Shown here one piece after another: positions 54,278 through 64,000 of a stretch of DNA of 64,000 bases. Below the pieces are notes generated by a model. That model was given only the letters and a program-made list of their open reading frames with translations. It was not told the DNA's origin and searched no databases. How positions within the stretch are numbered: position 1 is the first letter of the stretch; the number at the start of each line of letters is the position of its first letter. The DNA lies in contig WOGZ01000110.1 of the NCBI GenBank assembly GCA_009733775.1, forward strand, positions 33,745-97,744, given 5' to 3'. This DNA is from Alectoria sarmentosa (Eukaryota; Ascomycota; Lecanoromycetes; Lecanorales; Parmeliaceae). The position numbers were made by a program, and so were the translations under genes.

Positions 54278-55891
54278 ATGCCGTCTACTCGCTATCCCAA
54301 AAGACGCCGTATCAGTAGCCCGGCCAAGGAAGAACCACCCGCATATAACAGCTCCCCGGACGAATTGGCTGCCAGCTCAGATCACGAGAAATATCACTCT
54401 CAACGAGCGCCATCCAAAACCCTGCGAGAAGGCAGAGGGAGAAAACGAAGTTACGCGGACATCTATTCCGCTAATTCCACTGCTGTTGCCTCTGAAGACA
54501 GCCACAGCGAGTTGGCCGGACCTCCTCGTGCGTCCGAGGAAACCCCAAATGTCCAGGTCACTGCTGCTGCGTCCGGCGAAGACAGCCCCGACGAGCTAGA
54601 TCACACGACTCCTACCTTCTTTCGCCGTCCTTTCCGTGCCAGCTTCAGCAAAGAGTCAAGGCGGCCGCATGAGAAATTTACGAGCCAAAGCCCTAGCCCT
54701 CCACCGTACTCCAGGCTCAGTTCCCCAATTGCCACGCCTCGCACTCCTCCCGTTCGCCCGCCACAATATGAACCATACAAGGAGAAGATGGTGTTAAAGG
54801 GACACAGAAAAGGCGTGGCTGCTGTACGATTCTCTCCTGATGGACGTTTAATAGCAAGCTGCTGTAAGCTCAACAGTCTGCCAGTCTATCTCATCAGCTC
54901 AAGCTGACCCTACCAGCGGCTGACGCAACCATCAGGATATGGGAAACAGCTACGGGCAAACATCTGCACACGTTAGAGGGCCATCTCGCCGGTATCTCGA
55001 CCATCGCCTGGTCTCCAGATAGCAAGACGCTCGCCTCGGGCTCCGACGACAAATCTATACGACTGTGGGATGTTTCTACTGTAAGACCGTGAATCCAGTA
55101 CCTTTGGCTCCTATCAAAGATTTTAAATTACTACGCAGGGCAAAGCACACCCTCATCTCCTCCTCTCACATTCCTCCTACATTTACGCTCTCTCTTTCTC
55201 CCCACGCGGCAACATGCTCGCCTCGGGCAGCTACGACGAAGCTTTATTCCTCTGGGACGTACGAACCACGCGTCTCATGCGCTCTTTACCTGCGCACTCT
55301 GACCCTGTCGGCGGCGTTGACTTTGTCCGCGACGGCACGCTCATAGTTTCTTGCGCCGGAGACGGATTAATCAGAGTCTGGGACACAGCTACAGGACAAT
55401 GTCTCAGGACGCTCGTGCATGAGGATAATGCCGCAGTTACGGGCGTCAGGTTCAGCCCGAACGGCAAGTTCGTTCTAGCCTGGACCCTAGATGGTTGTGT
55501 CCGACTCTGGAATTACGTCGAAGGTCGTTGTGTAAAGACCTACCAAGGCCACACAAATTCGAAATACAGCATTGGTGGCGCATTCGGCGTGTATGGCGGC
55601 GATTATGGCGTGGAACAAAGAGCTTGTGTTGTGAGCGGAAGCGAAGACGGCAATATACTTTGTTGGGACGTACAGAGTAAGGAAATTCTGCAGACAATAG
55701 AAGGGCACCAGGGGGTGGTGCTTGGGGTGGACACGCTGGAGAAAGAGGGACTAATTGTGAGTGGAGGTATTGATAAGACGGTGAGAGTCTGGGAGAGGGA
55801 TAGGGAAGGGGCGGGAACTTCTGGAGATGCAGTGGATGCGGCGATTGGCGCTCTCAAGGTTGATGAACAAGGGGCAGCTGGGATGGCATGA
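54278..55891 (+). CDS. SWD3: WD40 protein, COMPASS subunit Swd3/WDR5
   Basis: Predicted exons 54278-54863, 54917-55080 and 55139-55891, giving 500 residues. Residues 1-165 are disordered, Ser/Pro-rich and basic (RYPKRRRISSPAKEEPPAYN). A seven-bladed propeller follows with GH/WD units such as LKGHRKGVAAVRFSPDGRLI, ASGSDDKSIRLWDV, LASGSYDEALFLWDV, VSCAGDGLIRVWDTATGQC and GCVRLWNYVEGRCVKTYQGH. The order and spacing match WDR5, the scaffold of histone H3K4 methyltransferase complexes; a long N-terminal extension is common in filamentous fungi. One blade has a short insert (GGAFGVYGGDYGVEQ). Confidence 0.88.
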
Positions 55892-56400
55892 AGATCAAGT
55901 GGAAGATCATTCGATGATGTTGGATCAATCATTGCTCTGGAATCTCGCGTCAGATTTTCGAGGAGGGGTAAGCGTGCAAGTCTATGGTGAAAAGGCCAGA
56001 CACGTATAGAATGCTGTCTATCAAGTTGAGCTGTATTCTCTTCCGTAAAGGATGCGAAGTGTACAAAATTGCCAGTTGGATGATTTGCTCATCGGGTGAG
56101 CAGTAGCAGGAACACGGAGGTATGGCATCTGGTAGGCAGCTTCGATCTCTACGCAGCGAGGCCCAAGGTGGTATTTCTACAACTTTGCAATTTTGCAGTT
56201 ATGCGTGGCTGAGTGTACAAGTTCCTGTTCGTTGCTTCGAATCCACCTCCATGTGACAGGTATCATGCACGCGTCTCTCCATTACACTGTACATGACAGG
56301 GACCCAATTTTATACAAGAAATGCTTTCCCTAGTCTGCTGCACTCCAAACCACCTCTATCCAAACCGCCAACACGCTCGTCCCGGATGATTAATGATTGT
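55892..56400. other. Convergent intergenic region SWD3/GH128
   Basis: 3' flanks; nothing recognisable. Confidence 0.5.
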
Positions 56401-58119
56401 TCAGCTCGACAGGTAAGTCGAACCCGTTCCCACTTCAACTACGCTGGTGGGGCTGTTCAATCCGTTCCAGAGGTAACGATCAACGCCGTTGGACGAGTCA
56501 TCTAGCCACTCAAGAAAGGTAGTGACCATGCCGGAAGCCGAATCCTCAGGACCTCCCTCAGTGATCCAGAGCTCAGCAATGCCGTATTGTTCCTTGAGTT
56601 TCTGGTACTCGGCCACCGAGGCAGCGAGACTTTGAGGATTGTCCGAGCCGTTCAATCCTTCTTGGGTGCCCGGTCCATACCAGTGGAATGCGATGGCATC
56701 GAAGCTGTTCGAGGGAAATTGTGCTAGGAAACTTGCCATATAGTCACTACCAATACCGGAGGAGCCAACATTGTTCTGGGTGCATGGTGTTGTGACTTTG
56801 GTGCTCCCCGTTCTCAATGGCGCAATGTGTTCGGTATGATTGCCGGCCGCTTCTTGCGGGGTTAGACATGCGCCTCCACCACCACAGTTGTCTGGCTCAT
56901 TGAATCCCATGAGCCATGGTGTATTGGCGTTGGTTTGCCAGGCGCTTATATGGGTTGCGTCAGTACCCCACAGCTGGGCAACGTATTCAACTTTGCCGCT
57001 TCCACTCGCCTTTCCGGAACCGGTGGACGGTGAGGAATCCCAATTGGCCATCCAGCCGACGGCGTCGTTAACAACGGCGTTGGCTTCGGCAAGGGACTCG
57101 GCCGGGGTCAACTGCTGGCCATTATAGCTGTAAAGAAGACCGCGGGCTGTGACACCGGTGCTGCCAGAGCTGCCGCTGCTGCCAGAGCCAGTGCTAGCCG
57201 AAGGTGAGCTGGCAGAGGCGGAGGGAGCGGTGGAAACAGGAGAGGGATAAGCAGAAGCCGGTACCTCAACAGGAAGAGATTTTGCTGCAGCTGGTACAAC
57301 AACAGCAGGAGGCTTTGCTGCAGCTGGTAAAGCAACAAGAGGAGATTTTGCTGCAGCGGCCACTTGGTGATAATCTGCTTTCACCGCCACTGGGGATGAA
57401 GTGGTAGCTGCGATCCCGGCCTCGACAGGGGTTGCAGGAATAAAGGCCTGGCCGTCCGATACTTGTTGGGCTAATTTAGGACTAGCGGAAGAGATGGCCG
57501 GAGACGATAATGGGGGGGTGGGCGCAACATAGCCTGTCAAAGAACTGCCTGTGCCAGTGGGTCCAATTGGGATGCTGCTGTTGTATATGGGGTAAGGTAC
57601 GACTGACGATTGGATCGGACTCGGGCTGGGGCTGGCTTGAACTGTGACAGTAATCGTGTTGGCGGTCGTGACGGTGACTGTTGCAGGTCCACACGTATTT
57701 CCAGCCTGGCCGGGTGTACCAGGTGCACCAGATGGAGATGCTGGCGAGCCAGATTGTCCTGAGCCTGGGGGACCTCCGGCCCCGGCAGCTCCAGTCGAAG
57801 CTGGGGACTGGCCTACTGCAGGGATGGAGCTCGTCAGTGGCACCGGGATCAGGTTGATTGTCGATTTGATGGTCACGATGCCAGTGCCAGTCGCCGTGGC
57901 CGCACCAGCCGTCGAATTTCCGGCCGGGAATGGAGCACCTCCAGAAGCCTTGGGAGGGAAAGGAGCTTGACCAGAGTTGAATGGTCCGCCAGTTGGATGG
58001 GGCCAACCGCCTGGAGGCCTGCTGCCCTTATGAGATGCGTGATAGATGGAGCCATGCTGTGGAATAGCCAGAACAGCAGGAAGGAGGGCGGCAAGTAGTG
58101 CGATATTTAGAACTGCCAT
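56401..58119 (-). CDS. Secreted GH128 glycoside hydrolase-like cell wall protein
   Basis: Intronless 572-residue protein. A signal peptide (MAVLNIALLAALLPAVLAIP) leads into a 270-residue Ser/Thr/Pro/Gly/Ala-rich region, likely O-glycosylated. Within it are Ala-Ala-Lys-Ser/Pro-Pro repeats (about residues 245-290). The C-terminal catalytic domain (about 320-572) is of the Asl1/GH128 type (beta-1,3-glucan-acting or wall-bound). The acid/base Glu is in WLMGFNEPDN (about residue 405) and the nucleophile in LWITEGGPED (about 520). AFHWYGPGT is also family-like. No GPI signal is visible. Presumed role: cell-wall remodelling. Confidence 0.88.
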   Translation of the reverse strand: MAVLNIALLAALLPAVLAIPQHGSIYHASHKGSRPPGGWPHPTGGPFNSGQAPFPPKASGGAPFPAGNSTAGAATATGTGIVTIKSTINLIPVPLTSSIPAVGQSPASTGAAGAGGPPGSGQSGSPASPSGAPGTPGQAGNTCGPATVTVTTANTITVTVQASPSPSPIQSSVVPYPIYNSSIPIGPTGTGSSLTGYVAPTPPLSSPAISSASPKLAQQVSDGQAFIPATPVEAGIAATTSSPVAVKADYHQVAAAAKSPLVALPAAAKPPAVVVPAAAKSLPVEVPASAYPSPVSTAPSASASSPSASTGSGSSGSSGSTGVTARGLLYSYNGQQLTPAESLAEANAVVNDAVGWMANWDSSPSTGSGKASGSGKVEYVAQLWGTDATHISAWQTNANTPWLMGFNEPDNCGGGGACLTPQEAAGNHTEHIAPLRTGSTKVTTPCTQNNVGSSGIGSDYMASFLAQFPSNSFDAIAFHWYGPGTQEGLNGSDNPQSLAASVAEYQKLKEQYGIAELWITEGGPEDSASGMVTTFLEWLDDSSNGVDRYLWNGLNSPTSVVEVGTGSTYLSS

Positions 58120-58868
58120 AGCGATAGCGATAGAGGATCAGATTTGGCGTGTTTCTGATTTGATTGAAAGCCAAGTTGAGAGACTGAGTTGATTTGGAAG
58201 TGGTATTGGTCTTGGTATTGGTCTTGGTCTTGGTCTTGGTTGCTGGTGGAGTACTGGTGTTGTTGATTTCGAATCGACTAGGTAGTGTTGGAGCCGACCT
58301 GGGCTGCGAAGAGAGGGTGACGGTCTACGATGGACCGAATGCGAGAATCAATATCTATGAATGAATGAATGAATGAAGGAAGGGAGGAACGAAAGTAACG
58401 AGCGAATGCTCTATCAACGAGTGACTATGTGATGGAATAATGTCGAGCACAGCGACAGCGTGGTGGAAGAACAAGAGAGAAAGAAAGAAAAAGGTAGAAA
58501 AGAAAACCCGATATCAGGGGCAGGGAGATTTGAGTATTATAAGTAATTTTATTACAGTATTACACCCAATACTGGCACCACCACTGGGGCCTCATAATAG
58601 TAATGCGGCCCAGATCCATCCCCCAGTCCTGCATCATTAGCACATGCATACTTGCATTACGGCGCCATGCAATCAAATCCTAAAACATACTTACTTTGAT
58701 GCAGGTACCCAGACCCTGATCATCTTGAATGTAAAATGTGAGTAAAATGTGAAGAATCTCTCCGTTTATAAATTACGGTACACTACTGTAATGGTGAAAC
58801 GGGATAGGGAGGGCAAATCAAGAGCGAATCTAAGAAGAAGAAGCGACATGAGATTGGGTACTTTATTC
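58120..58868. other. GH128 upstream region with short tandem repeats
   Basis: Promoter side of the GH128 gene. Imperfect ttggtc/ttggta hexamers at 58196-58243 and (GAAT)n at 58359-58377. The stretch ends at the target duplication of the hAT-like element. Confidence 0.6.
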
Positions 58869-59026
58869 CAGTGCTGTTAATTACCTCGTAAATTGTAAGT
58901 AAAAAAAACGTAAGTAAATAAGACATATTTACATACTATTTACGTAAATAAATATTATAACGTCTTTTTAACTTCGTTCTATATATTAATAATAAGGCAT
59001 CAAAGGCCCTGCACCAACGCTAATGA

Positions 59027-59042
59027 TAACCCTAACCCTAAC
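59027..59042. repeat. Short interstitial telomere-like repeat
   Basis: Reads aaccctaaccctaac, about two and a half TTAGGG units on the complementary strand. It lies inside the hAT-like element, not at a chromosome end. Confidence 0.6.
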
Positions 59043-59094
59043 GAATACAAGACTTTGAAAAATACATCGCCGTCAACAACACCGCCCCCATCAA

Positions 59095-59219
59095 TCCTAT
59101 TATCCCACCAGATGTCGATAGAAGTTTACACCCCGAGGTATTATTTATTTGAGTGAAGCCCGCAGTAGTCGGGTAAACCTCGAAATGTAAACTTCTGTCG
59201 ACACCTGATGTCCTATTAT
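59095..59219. mobile_element. Small inverted-repeat element nested in the hAT-like MITE
   Basis: A 107-bp unit (59104-59210) is flanked by the exact 9-bp direct repeat TCCTATTAT (59095-59103 and 59211-59219). Near its ends, 31-base arms (left begins CAGATGTCGATAGAAG, right complement begins CAGGTGTCGACAGAAG) match at 26 of 31 positions by my count. A 9-bp duplication is typical of Mutator-like elements. The inner loop has its own small CCCG/CGGG stem. Confidence 0.8.
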
Positions 59220-59610
59220 TTCACATCGTCGATCATAATCTGACTGTCGTCAACTTGTATCTTGATCAATGAGCGTGTCAGATCATTGCTCGAAAGACAC
59301 AGAGGGGGCAACCCGACGTGCAAATACCTTATACGTATCTTTCAAAGCTCACGATTGTTATACGTTATGATCATATGATAAGCGAATGTGATATGATATA
59401 AAAATAAAGATGGTGAGGATGATTCAATGATGATAAAATGATTCGATGAAGCAACGAAGGGGAAGAAAAGACCCTGAGCGGGGCGGAAAAATAATTATCC
59501 CGATCATGTGACTGGTAAATTGGTAAAAAAAACATTTTTACTTACTTACTTACCGTAAGTAAGTAAGTAAGTAAAAATTTCGTAAGTATTTTAACAGCAC
59601 TGCTTTATTC

Positions 59611-60786
59611 ACCGAGACTTATGCATCAAGATACAAGACCGGGCACTGGCAGCCAAACCAAGCTACTGTACTAGTACTCTACATTGTAAGTATGAGAGAT
59701 ATCCAAACTCAGCTTTGGCTGTACTGTATCAATACTTGTCCCTCTTTTTTTCAATTGCCCATGTCGCTGCCTCACATGGCAGTTAATTATGAAGGCGAGA
59801 TGATGATGCAGTGCAAGCAATGTCTCCTGTCTCACACTTTGACTCAAGCTCTCAGGCTCTCAGGGGAAGCGCCGGGAAGACGTCTTGGTCACTGACCCCT
59901 GTCCGGGAAAGCTTCGAATTTCTACCCCTGTCCAGCTCCAATCACCTCGGCTTTATTCAGGGGAAGATGCCGATTTATCCGGAGCTAAACAGAGTAGGTA
60001 AGAAAAGGTTTCACAATACAAGCTGCCTTACCACTCTTACCTAAGGTAAGTACCTTACCTAGCCAACTACAGTATCTCAAAAGCCATCCTCCATGGCCCC
60101 TGCATTACACATCTCGTGGCAGCAGCAATAATGATAATAATGATGATAATAATAAAACCAATAATAATACTACCAATAATAAACATGCAGTAAACATTCA
60201 CAATTCAACAATTCCATCATCTTTTACTCCTTGGCAATAAAATAAGCAAAAGAAATCCATCGGCGAGAGCCTGGGAATGTTAACGTACAGCTTCCTACTG
60301 CCCTTTCTTCCACCTCCTGCTCGGGCCCAGATCAATGTCATTTGAATGCTTCCACCACTTCCAGCCGCATCTGTCATCAGTCATCACCTCATCTTCCATA
60401 TCAAATCCTGAGTCACCCTAACCTTCCCCCCATATCCCTTTTCGCGGCCTGCATCTCAAGCAACGCTACATGATACCCCCTCAGCCGAGGCGAGCCTTTC
60501 TCTGGATGCTGCCCCCAAATTGTGCCTCTCCAAGTTGCAGATCGGCCACAATGATACCAGGACTTGGTCCCAAAACGTATTCCTTTCAGTCCTCCACCCC
60601 CAATCAATGGATTCGCTCTTCCATCTCCAGTCCAATCGACATGGCCATGTCCAACACAACACTTGATCATCTCGGTCACCTCAATAGCACAAGGCTGTAC
60701 GCGAAACCAGGCATCCCAGCTTCACAGGTGCAGTCAAAGCAAGACAGAGACCCAGGCTTCCTTTGCTCCTTCTCTTCTTCCACTTG
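59611..60786. other. Intergenic region beyond the MITE
   Basis: Contains a low-complexity AAT/ATG-rich patch (60130-60185). The plus-strand frames here are short or lie opposite the RED gene's 3' end. Nothing else recognised. Confidence 0.5.
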
Positions 60787-62500
60787 CTACTTGCCCCCTC
60801 CTCTCCTCCTCTCCATCACCTTCAGCACGTCCGCCGCGCTGTTGACGTCGCCCTTCCTCTTCTTGGCCCCCCTTTTTCTCTTTTCCTTGCCCCTTCCTCT
60901 TCCTTCAACCTCACCTCCATCTCCATCCCACACACTCAGCTTCACCTTCCTATCTTCCCCATCCTCTGCATCCCCAAAACGACTACTACCAAATTCCATG
61001 TCCATATCCTCAGCATCACGATCGTGAGACTGAAGCAATTGTTGCCGTCGCGCGAGTTTGGCAGCTTCCTCTTCGTTGCCCGATTCTGAAGTCAAAAATG
61101 GATTTATGGCAGAAGCCTTTTTCAGCGCAGCGAGGATGGTGGGGTCCGTGAGTGAATTCGGCCCCAGATCATCCGTTGCATCGTTGTCTTCCTCAGAGTC
61201 ACCAAAATAATTCCGTTTTCGCAGTGGATATTGCTGTTGCGGCATGGGTGGTGGAGGCATGCTGGACGACAATGACTCCGATTCTGACGGTCGAGGGGGC
61301 GGCTTCGACAGGGCAGCTACAGAAGATGCTTCGCCTTCCCCGTCGCTATCATTAGAATCACTTTCATCGTCCTCAACGTCTTCCAGAGGATTGTAATCGA
61401 CGCCTACGCCCTCGAAGATGTCCCCTTCGTCTTCTTCTCCGGAAAGTACTGTGGGTACTATGGGCGTGACTTCCATACCAAGCGGTTTTGCATCTTTATC
61501 TGGCATCAACAAATCATCATGTTCATCAATCTTCGCTTTTTTCACCTTTCTTTTCACTCGACCATCCTCACCAATGGTGATCAAGATTTCTCGGCCTTGT
61601 TCACCTTTCTCAATCCTGGACCTTTCTTTCTTCTCACCAACTTTCAGAAATCGAGGTCCCAAAGCTGGCTTCTGTGCTTGCCTTGCGCTTTCAGCTGCTG
61701 CAACTCTGGACGCTTTGAGCTCTTTCAGTATGTCATCTCGGGTTCGCTTTTGGCCTGCAACAGATGCGGGGCGGGCCATCTCTCCCTTCTTGGAAGTCTG
61801 CTCTCTCGCTATTGGTCGAACCGTCCGCCCTTCGATTTTCTCGAATTCGTCATCAGCATCAGGCTCCGGTTGGATTGGGCGATTTTCGTCGTGATCTACT
61901 TCTATGTGCGTAACTGTTCCGCTGTCCGCAAGGACATCCTCTCCTCTTCTCACCCTTTCCAAAAGCTTGTAATCCAGTCCCTTGACCAAATGCACATCCT
62001 TCACATCTCCGCCCACAATCTCGTCCCTGAGAGCTTCGAAAGTCGGCCGATCCATCTGGCCCAGCTTAACCATGTCTTCCAGAGCTTTGACACGCGTAGC
62101 CTTGTCATCTTCCTCTCCCGAAGTCCGAAGCTGGGTGCGATCTTGGTAGCCTGAGTGCAGCTTGGTACCTTTGGGGGCGACAGAGGAGCGGAATTTCTTT
62201 GTATTAGAGGGGTTAATTTCGGCATTGCGTTCGGCCAGCTGGCGCGCAAATTCGCCTCCCGATAAGCCTATTACTGAGCGCCTAATCTCAAGTCAGCACA
62301 ATTCGTAGATGAACAATCCAAGGAAAGGGGAATGGTGGGTCAGGGTTGTCGTACGGTGTCATGGGTATATTAGATCGCATGCGAGAACCAAGAGCTGGAG
62401 TCGCACCTCCGCTCTGCAAATTGGAACCCATGGAACTTTCCTTGGTCTTGGGAGCTGTGGGTGTGTCTAGCACCAGCCGGCGGAACTGGGTGTTGTTCAT
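60787..62500 (-). CDS. RED-like (IK) spliceosome-associated protein
   Basis: Predicted exons 62500-62355 and 62281-60787, giving 546 residues. The first exon reads MNNTQFRRLVLDTP and IPMTP, joined to RSVIGLSGGEFARQLAERN across a 73-nt intron. KKFRSSVAPKGTKLHSGYQD and VKALEDMVKLGQMDRPTFEA then follow, all RED N-terminal domain features. RED/IK is a B-complex spliceosome factor that works with SMU1. The rest is charged and disordered: acidic runs with many Asp/Glu, Lys/Arg patches (RVKRKVKKAKID) and a basic tail. Confidence 0.85.
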
Positions 62501-62925
62501 GATTTCTTAGTCGAGTGACTTCAGACTAAAAGATTTCACCTCTTGTGGCTGTAGATCTGTCCTTATGTTCTTACCCCAATTGCTATGAGGCAATATGAGT
62601 CCCGTTCTCAGACGAAGCACATTCGGCCTTGTGAAGTGAACGACGTTAGAAATTGTTCCAAGCCTTTAACATACTTTGTCGACGAGGCGTACTTACGAGG
62701 TTAGTAGGAAAAGTACGCTAGTACGGGAGTTCCCGTGGTATACCCTCAGCCGCTCGCTGTGCTTCATTGATGGCAACGGTGATCTTCTCAATCGTTCTGG
62801 AAGGCGGATTTACGACGGCGGCCTTGCTCTTTCTATCGGCTTAAGCTTCACTGAGATCATCCGGATAAGTCTGTTACAAGTAAAAAGCTGCATAGCATTA
62901 GCTGTGGTTTCGTGGATTGGCAGCC
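62501..62925. promoter_or_regulatory. Divergent promoter region RED/SSR4
   Basis: About 425 bases between divergent starts; no specific motif called. Confidence 0.5.
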
Positions 62926-63732
62926 ATGGGCGAACCAAGCCACTCAGTGCCTGCGCAGCTGGTATGTTCACAATCCTTAGATAACAGTCTTACACGTCTG
63001 ATAGCATGCAGCTGCGCCATGTCCATCTGGTGTCGAGCAACCCTTACCCCAAGTTACCCCAGGTGAACCTTGACATTGCTGTTGAGTACCTGATCCAAGC
63101 TCCAAGGATCGTTAGAGAGGTTGCTCCAATGAGTTGGATGTACTTGGATTGCCCTCCAGATGGAGAGGTCATGCTTGTCTGGCAGCCAAGTCAATTGAGG
63201 ACTCAAGCGGCGAGCGATGGATTTCTATGGGCAGACGTTGAGTCGGCGTTCAGTTCTGAAATGAGGGGATACGTATGTTTCGGCAACTCAATGACGCGAT
63301 TCCTATGTTGACAATCCGTAAAAAGACAGTGGAGATGTACGTTCACAGAAGCGGTTATCGCCCAAACTTGGAATCGATCGCAACCCACTGTCGGCGCCGA
63401 TTTCGACTAACGCCGTCGCAAAACCCAGATCCCAGCTTGGCACCACCTGATCAGTCACTATGGATTTGGCATTACTCTCAGACAGAACCCCAGAATCGCT
63501 TCCCGGCGCATCAAATTCGAATGACCGACCAGGTTCGCCAGTCGTTACATGAGCGCTCGATCCTGCAAAAGCACGGACAGCTGGTGCGCAAAGAATTCAT
63601 GCTGCGTGATAGCGCAAATTGGCCTACCATCAACCTTCCTGGCACTTCGAATCCCTCATATCCGCAGCAGGTCTCAGGTTATCCAGGCGATGTAATCTCG
63701 CACATTAATCGAAGCCAACAACAAGCCTACAT

Positions 63733-63822
<90 letters not shown>

Positions 63823-63862
63823 ACAACAGCAACAGCAGCAGCAACAGCAACAGCAGCAACAG

Positions 63863-63917
<55 letters not shown>

Positions 63918-63937
63918 AGCAGCAACAGCAGCAACAG

Positions 63938-64000
<63 letters not shown>
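62926..64000 (+). CDS. SSR4: SWI/SNF and RSC subunit Ssr4 (partial, 3' cut by window)
   Basis: Predicted exons 62926-62961, 63012-63272 and 63326 to beyond the window. It starts MGEPSHSVPAQL, joined in phase 0 to LRHVHLVSSNPYPKLPQVNL. The N-terminal fungal Ssr4 domain (about residues 10-200) is recognised by YLIQAPRIVREVAPMSWMYL, DCPPDGEVMLVWQP, LWIWHYSQTEPQNRFPAHQI and GQLVRKEFMLRDSANWPT. Ssr4 is a shared subunit of fission-yeast SWI/SNF and RSC chromatin remodellers. From residue 236 the protein becomes pure glutamine to the edge. The internal ATG at 63006 lies in the intron end, so I prefer the upstream exon. Confidence 0.88.
63734..64000 (+). repeat. CAG/CAA repeat coding polyglutamine
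   Basis: 89 consecutive Gln codons, a mixture of CAG and CAA, continuing past the window. In frame with SSR4. The opposite-strand polyleucine frame is an artefact. Confidence 0.97.

Larger units (their letters stand above)
58861..59610. mobile_element. Non-autonomous hAT-like MITE with 8-bp target duplication
   Basis: The element spans 58869-59602 (734 bp). It begins CAGTGCTGTTAA and ends with the exact reverse complement TTAACAGCACTG (12-bp perfect terminal inverted repeat). It is flanked on both sides by CTTTATTC (58861-58868 and 59603-59610), an exact 8-bp duplication. An 8-bp duplication and a CAGTG terminus are hAT hallmarks. Subterminal regions are packed with GTAAGTAA/TTACTTAC motifs on both sides. 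No transposase frame, so it must be mobilised in trans. Confidence 0.9.

Noticed and set aside
59027..59042. Chromosome end (telomere)
   Set aside because: Only about two and a half units, internal to a transposable element, with genes on both sides.
63674..64000. Polyleucine frame on the minus strand
   Set aside because: Antisense of the SSR4 polyglutamine repeat.

Overview
This window is nuclear DNA of a filamentous ascomycete (Pezizomycotina; class not settled). The evidence is short GT-AG introns of about 48-75 nt with CTAAC/CTGAC branch sites, fungal-specific orthologues (Rtg2, Isc1, Src1, Ssr4, GH128 wall hydrolase, Atg22, Oct1), and gene-poor AT-rich islands that look mutated by RIP. 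I joined exons by hand, so most multi-exon models below are my own splice predictions, supported by phase and by remembered family sequence.

Layout: 1-2750 is an AT-rich island. 3057-19498 holds MED14, ATG22, OCT1, a small unknown gene, a neutral-trehalase-like gene and the inner-nuclear-membrane protein Src1. 19500-22300 is a second repeat-like stretch with a long hairpin and two AT-rich blocks. 22305-31164 has an RCR-family membrane protein, ARL8, RPA135 (Pol I) and RTG2. 32187-34997 is a 13-exon MFS transporter. 35975-50579 is dense housekeeping sequence: proteasome PRE2, NAB2, HEM14, PYM, QCR9 and the giant N-recognin UBR1. 51236-58119 holds a possibly broken gene, ISC1, SWD3 and a GH128 protein. 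58120-60786 is intergenic and contains a MITE nested in a hAT-like MITE. 60787-64000 has a RED-like splicing factor gene divergent from SSR4, which runs off the window inside a long polyglutamine tract.

The genes do not form one pathway. Themes are transcription and chromatin (MED14, RPA135, SWD3, SSR4), mRNA processing and export (NAB2, PYM, RED), proteolysis (PRE2, UBR1, OCT1), mitochondria and haem (HEM14, QCR9, OCT1, RTG2), and membranes or wall (ISC1, GH128, RCR, SRC1, ARL8, ATG22).

The most striking discovery is inside the MFS gene. Its 12 introns fall into two size classes (48-58 nt and 145-157 nt). At least four of the six long ones are related in sequence; two of them are both 147 nt and align without gaps at 118/147 identical positions. 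This is the signature of introner-like elements, introns that multiply as mobile units. Two further introns of the same gene, and one in QCR9, appear to use GC-AG splice sites. The second discovery is a 734-bp non-autonomous hAT-like element with a perfect 12-bp terminal inverted repeat and an exact 8-bp target duplication, carrying a second small inverted-repeat element flanked by an exact 9-bp duplication.
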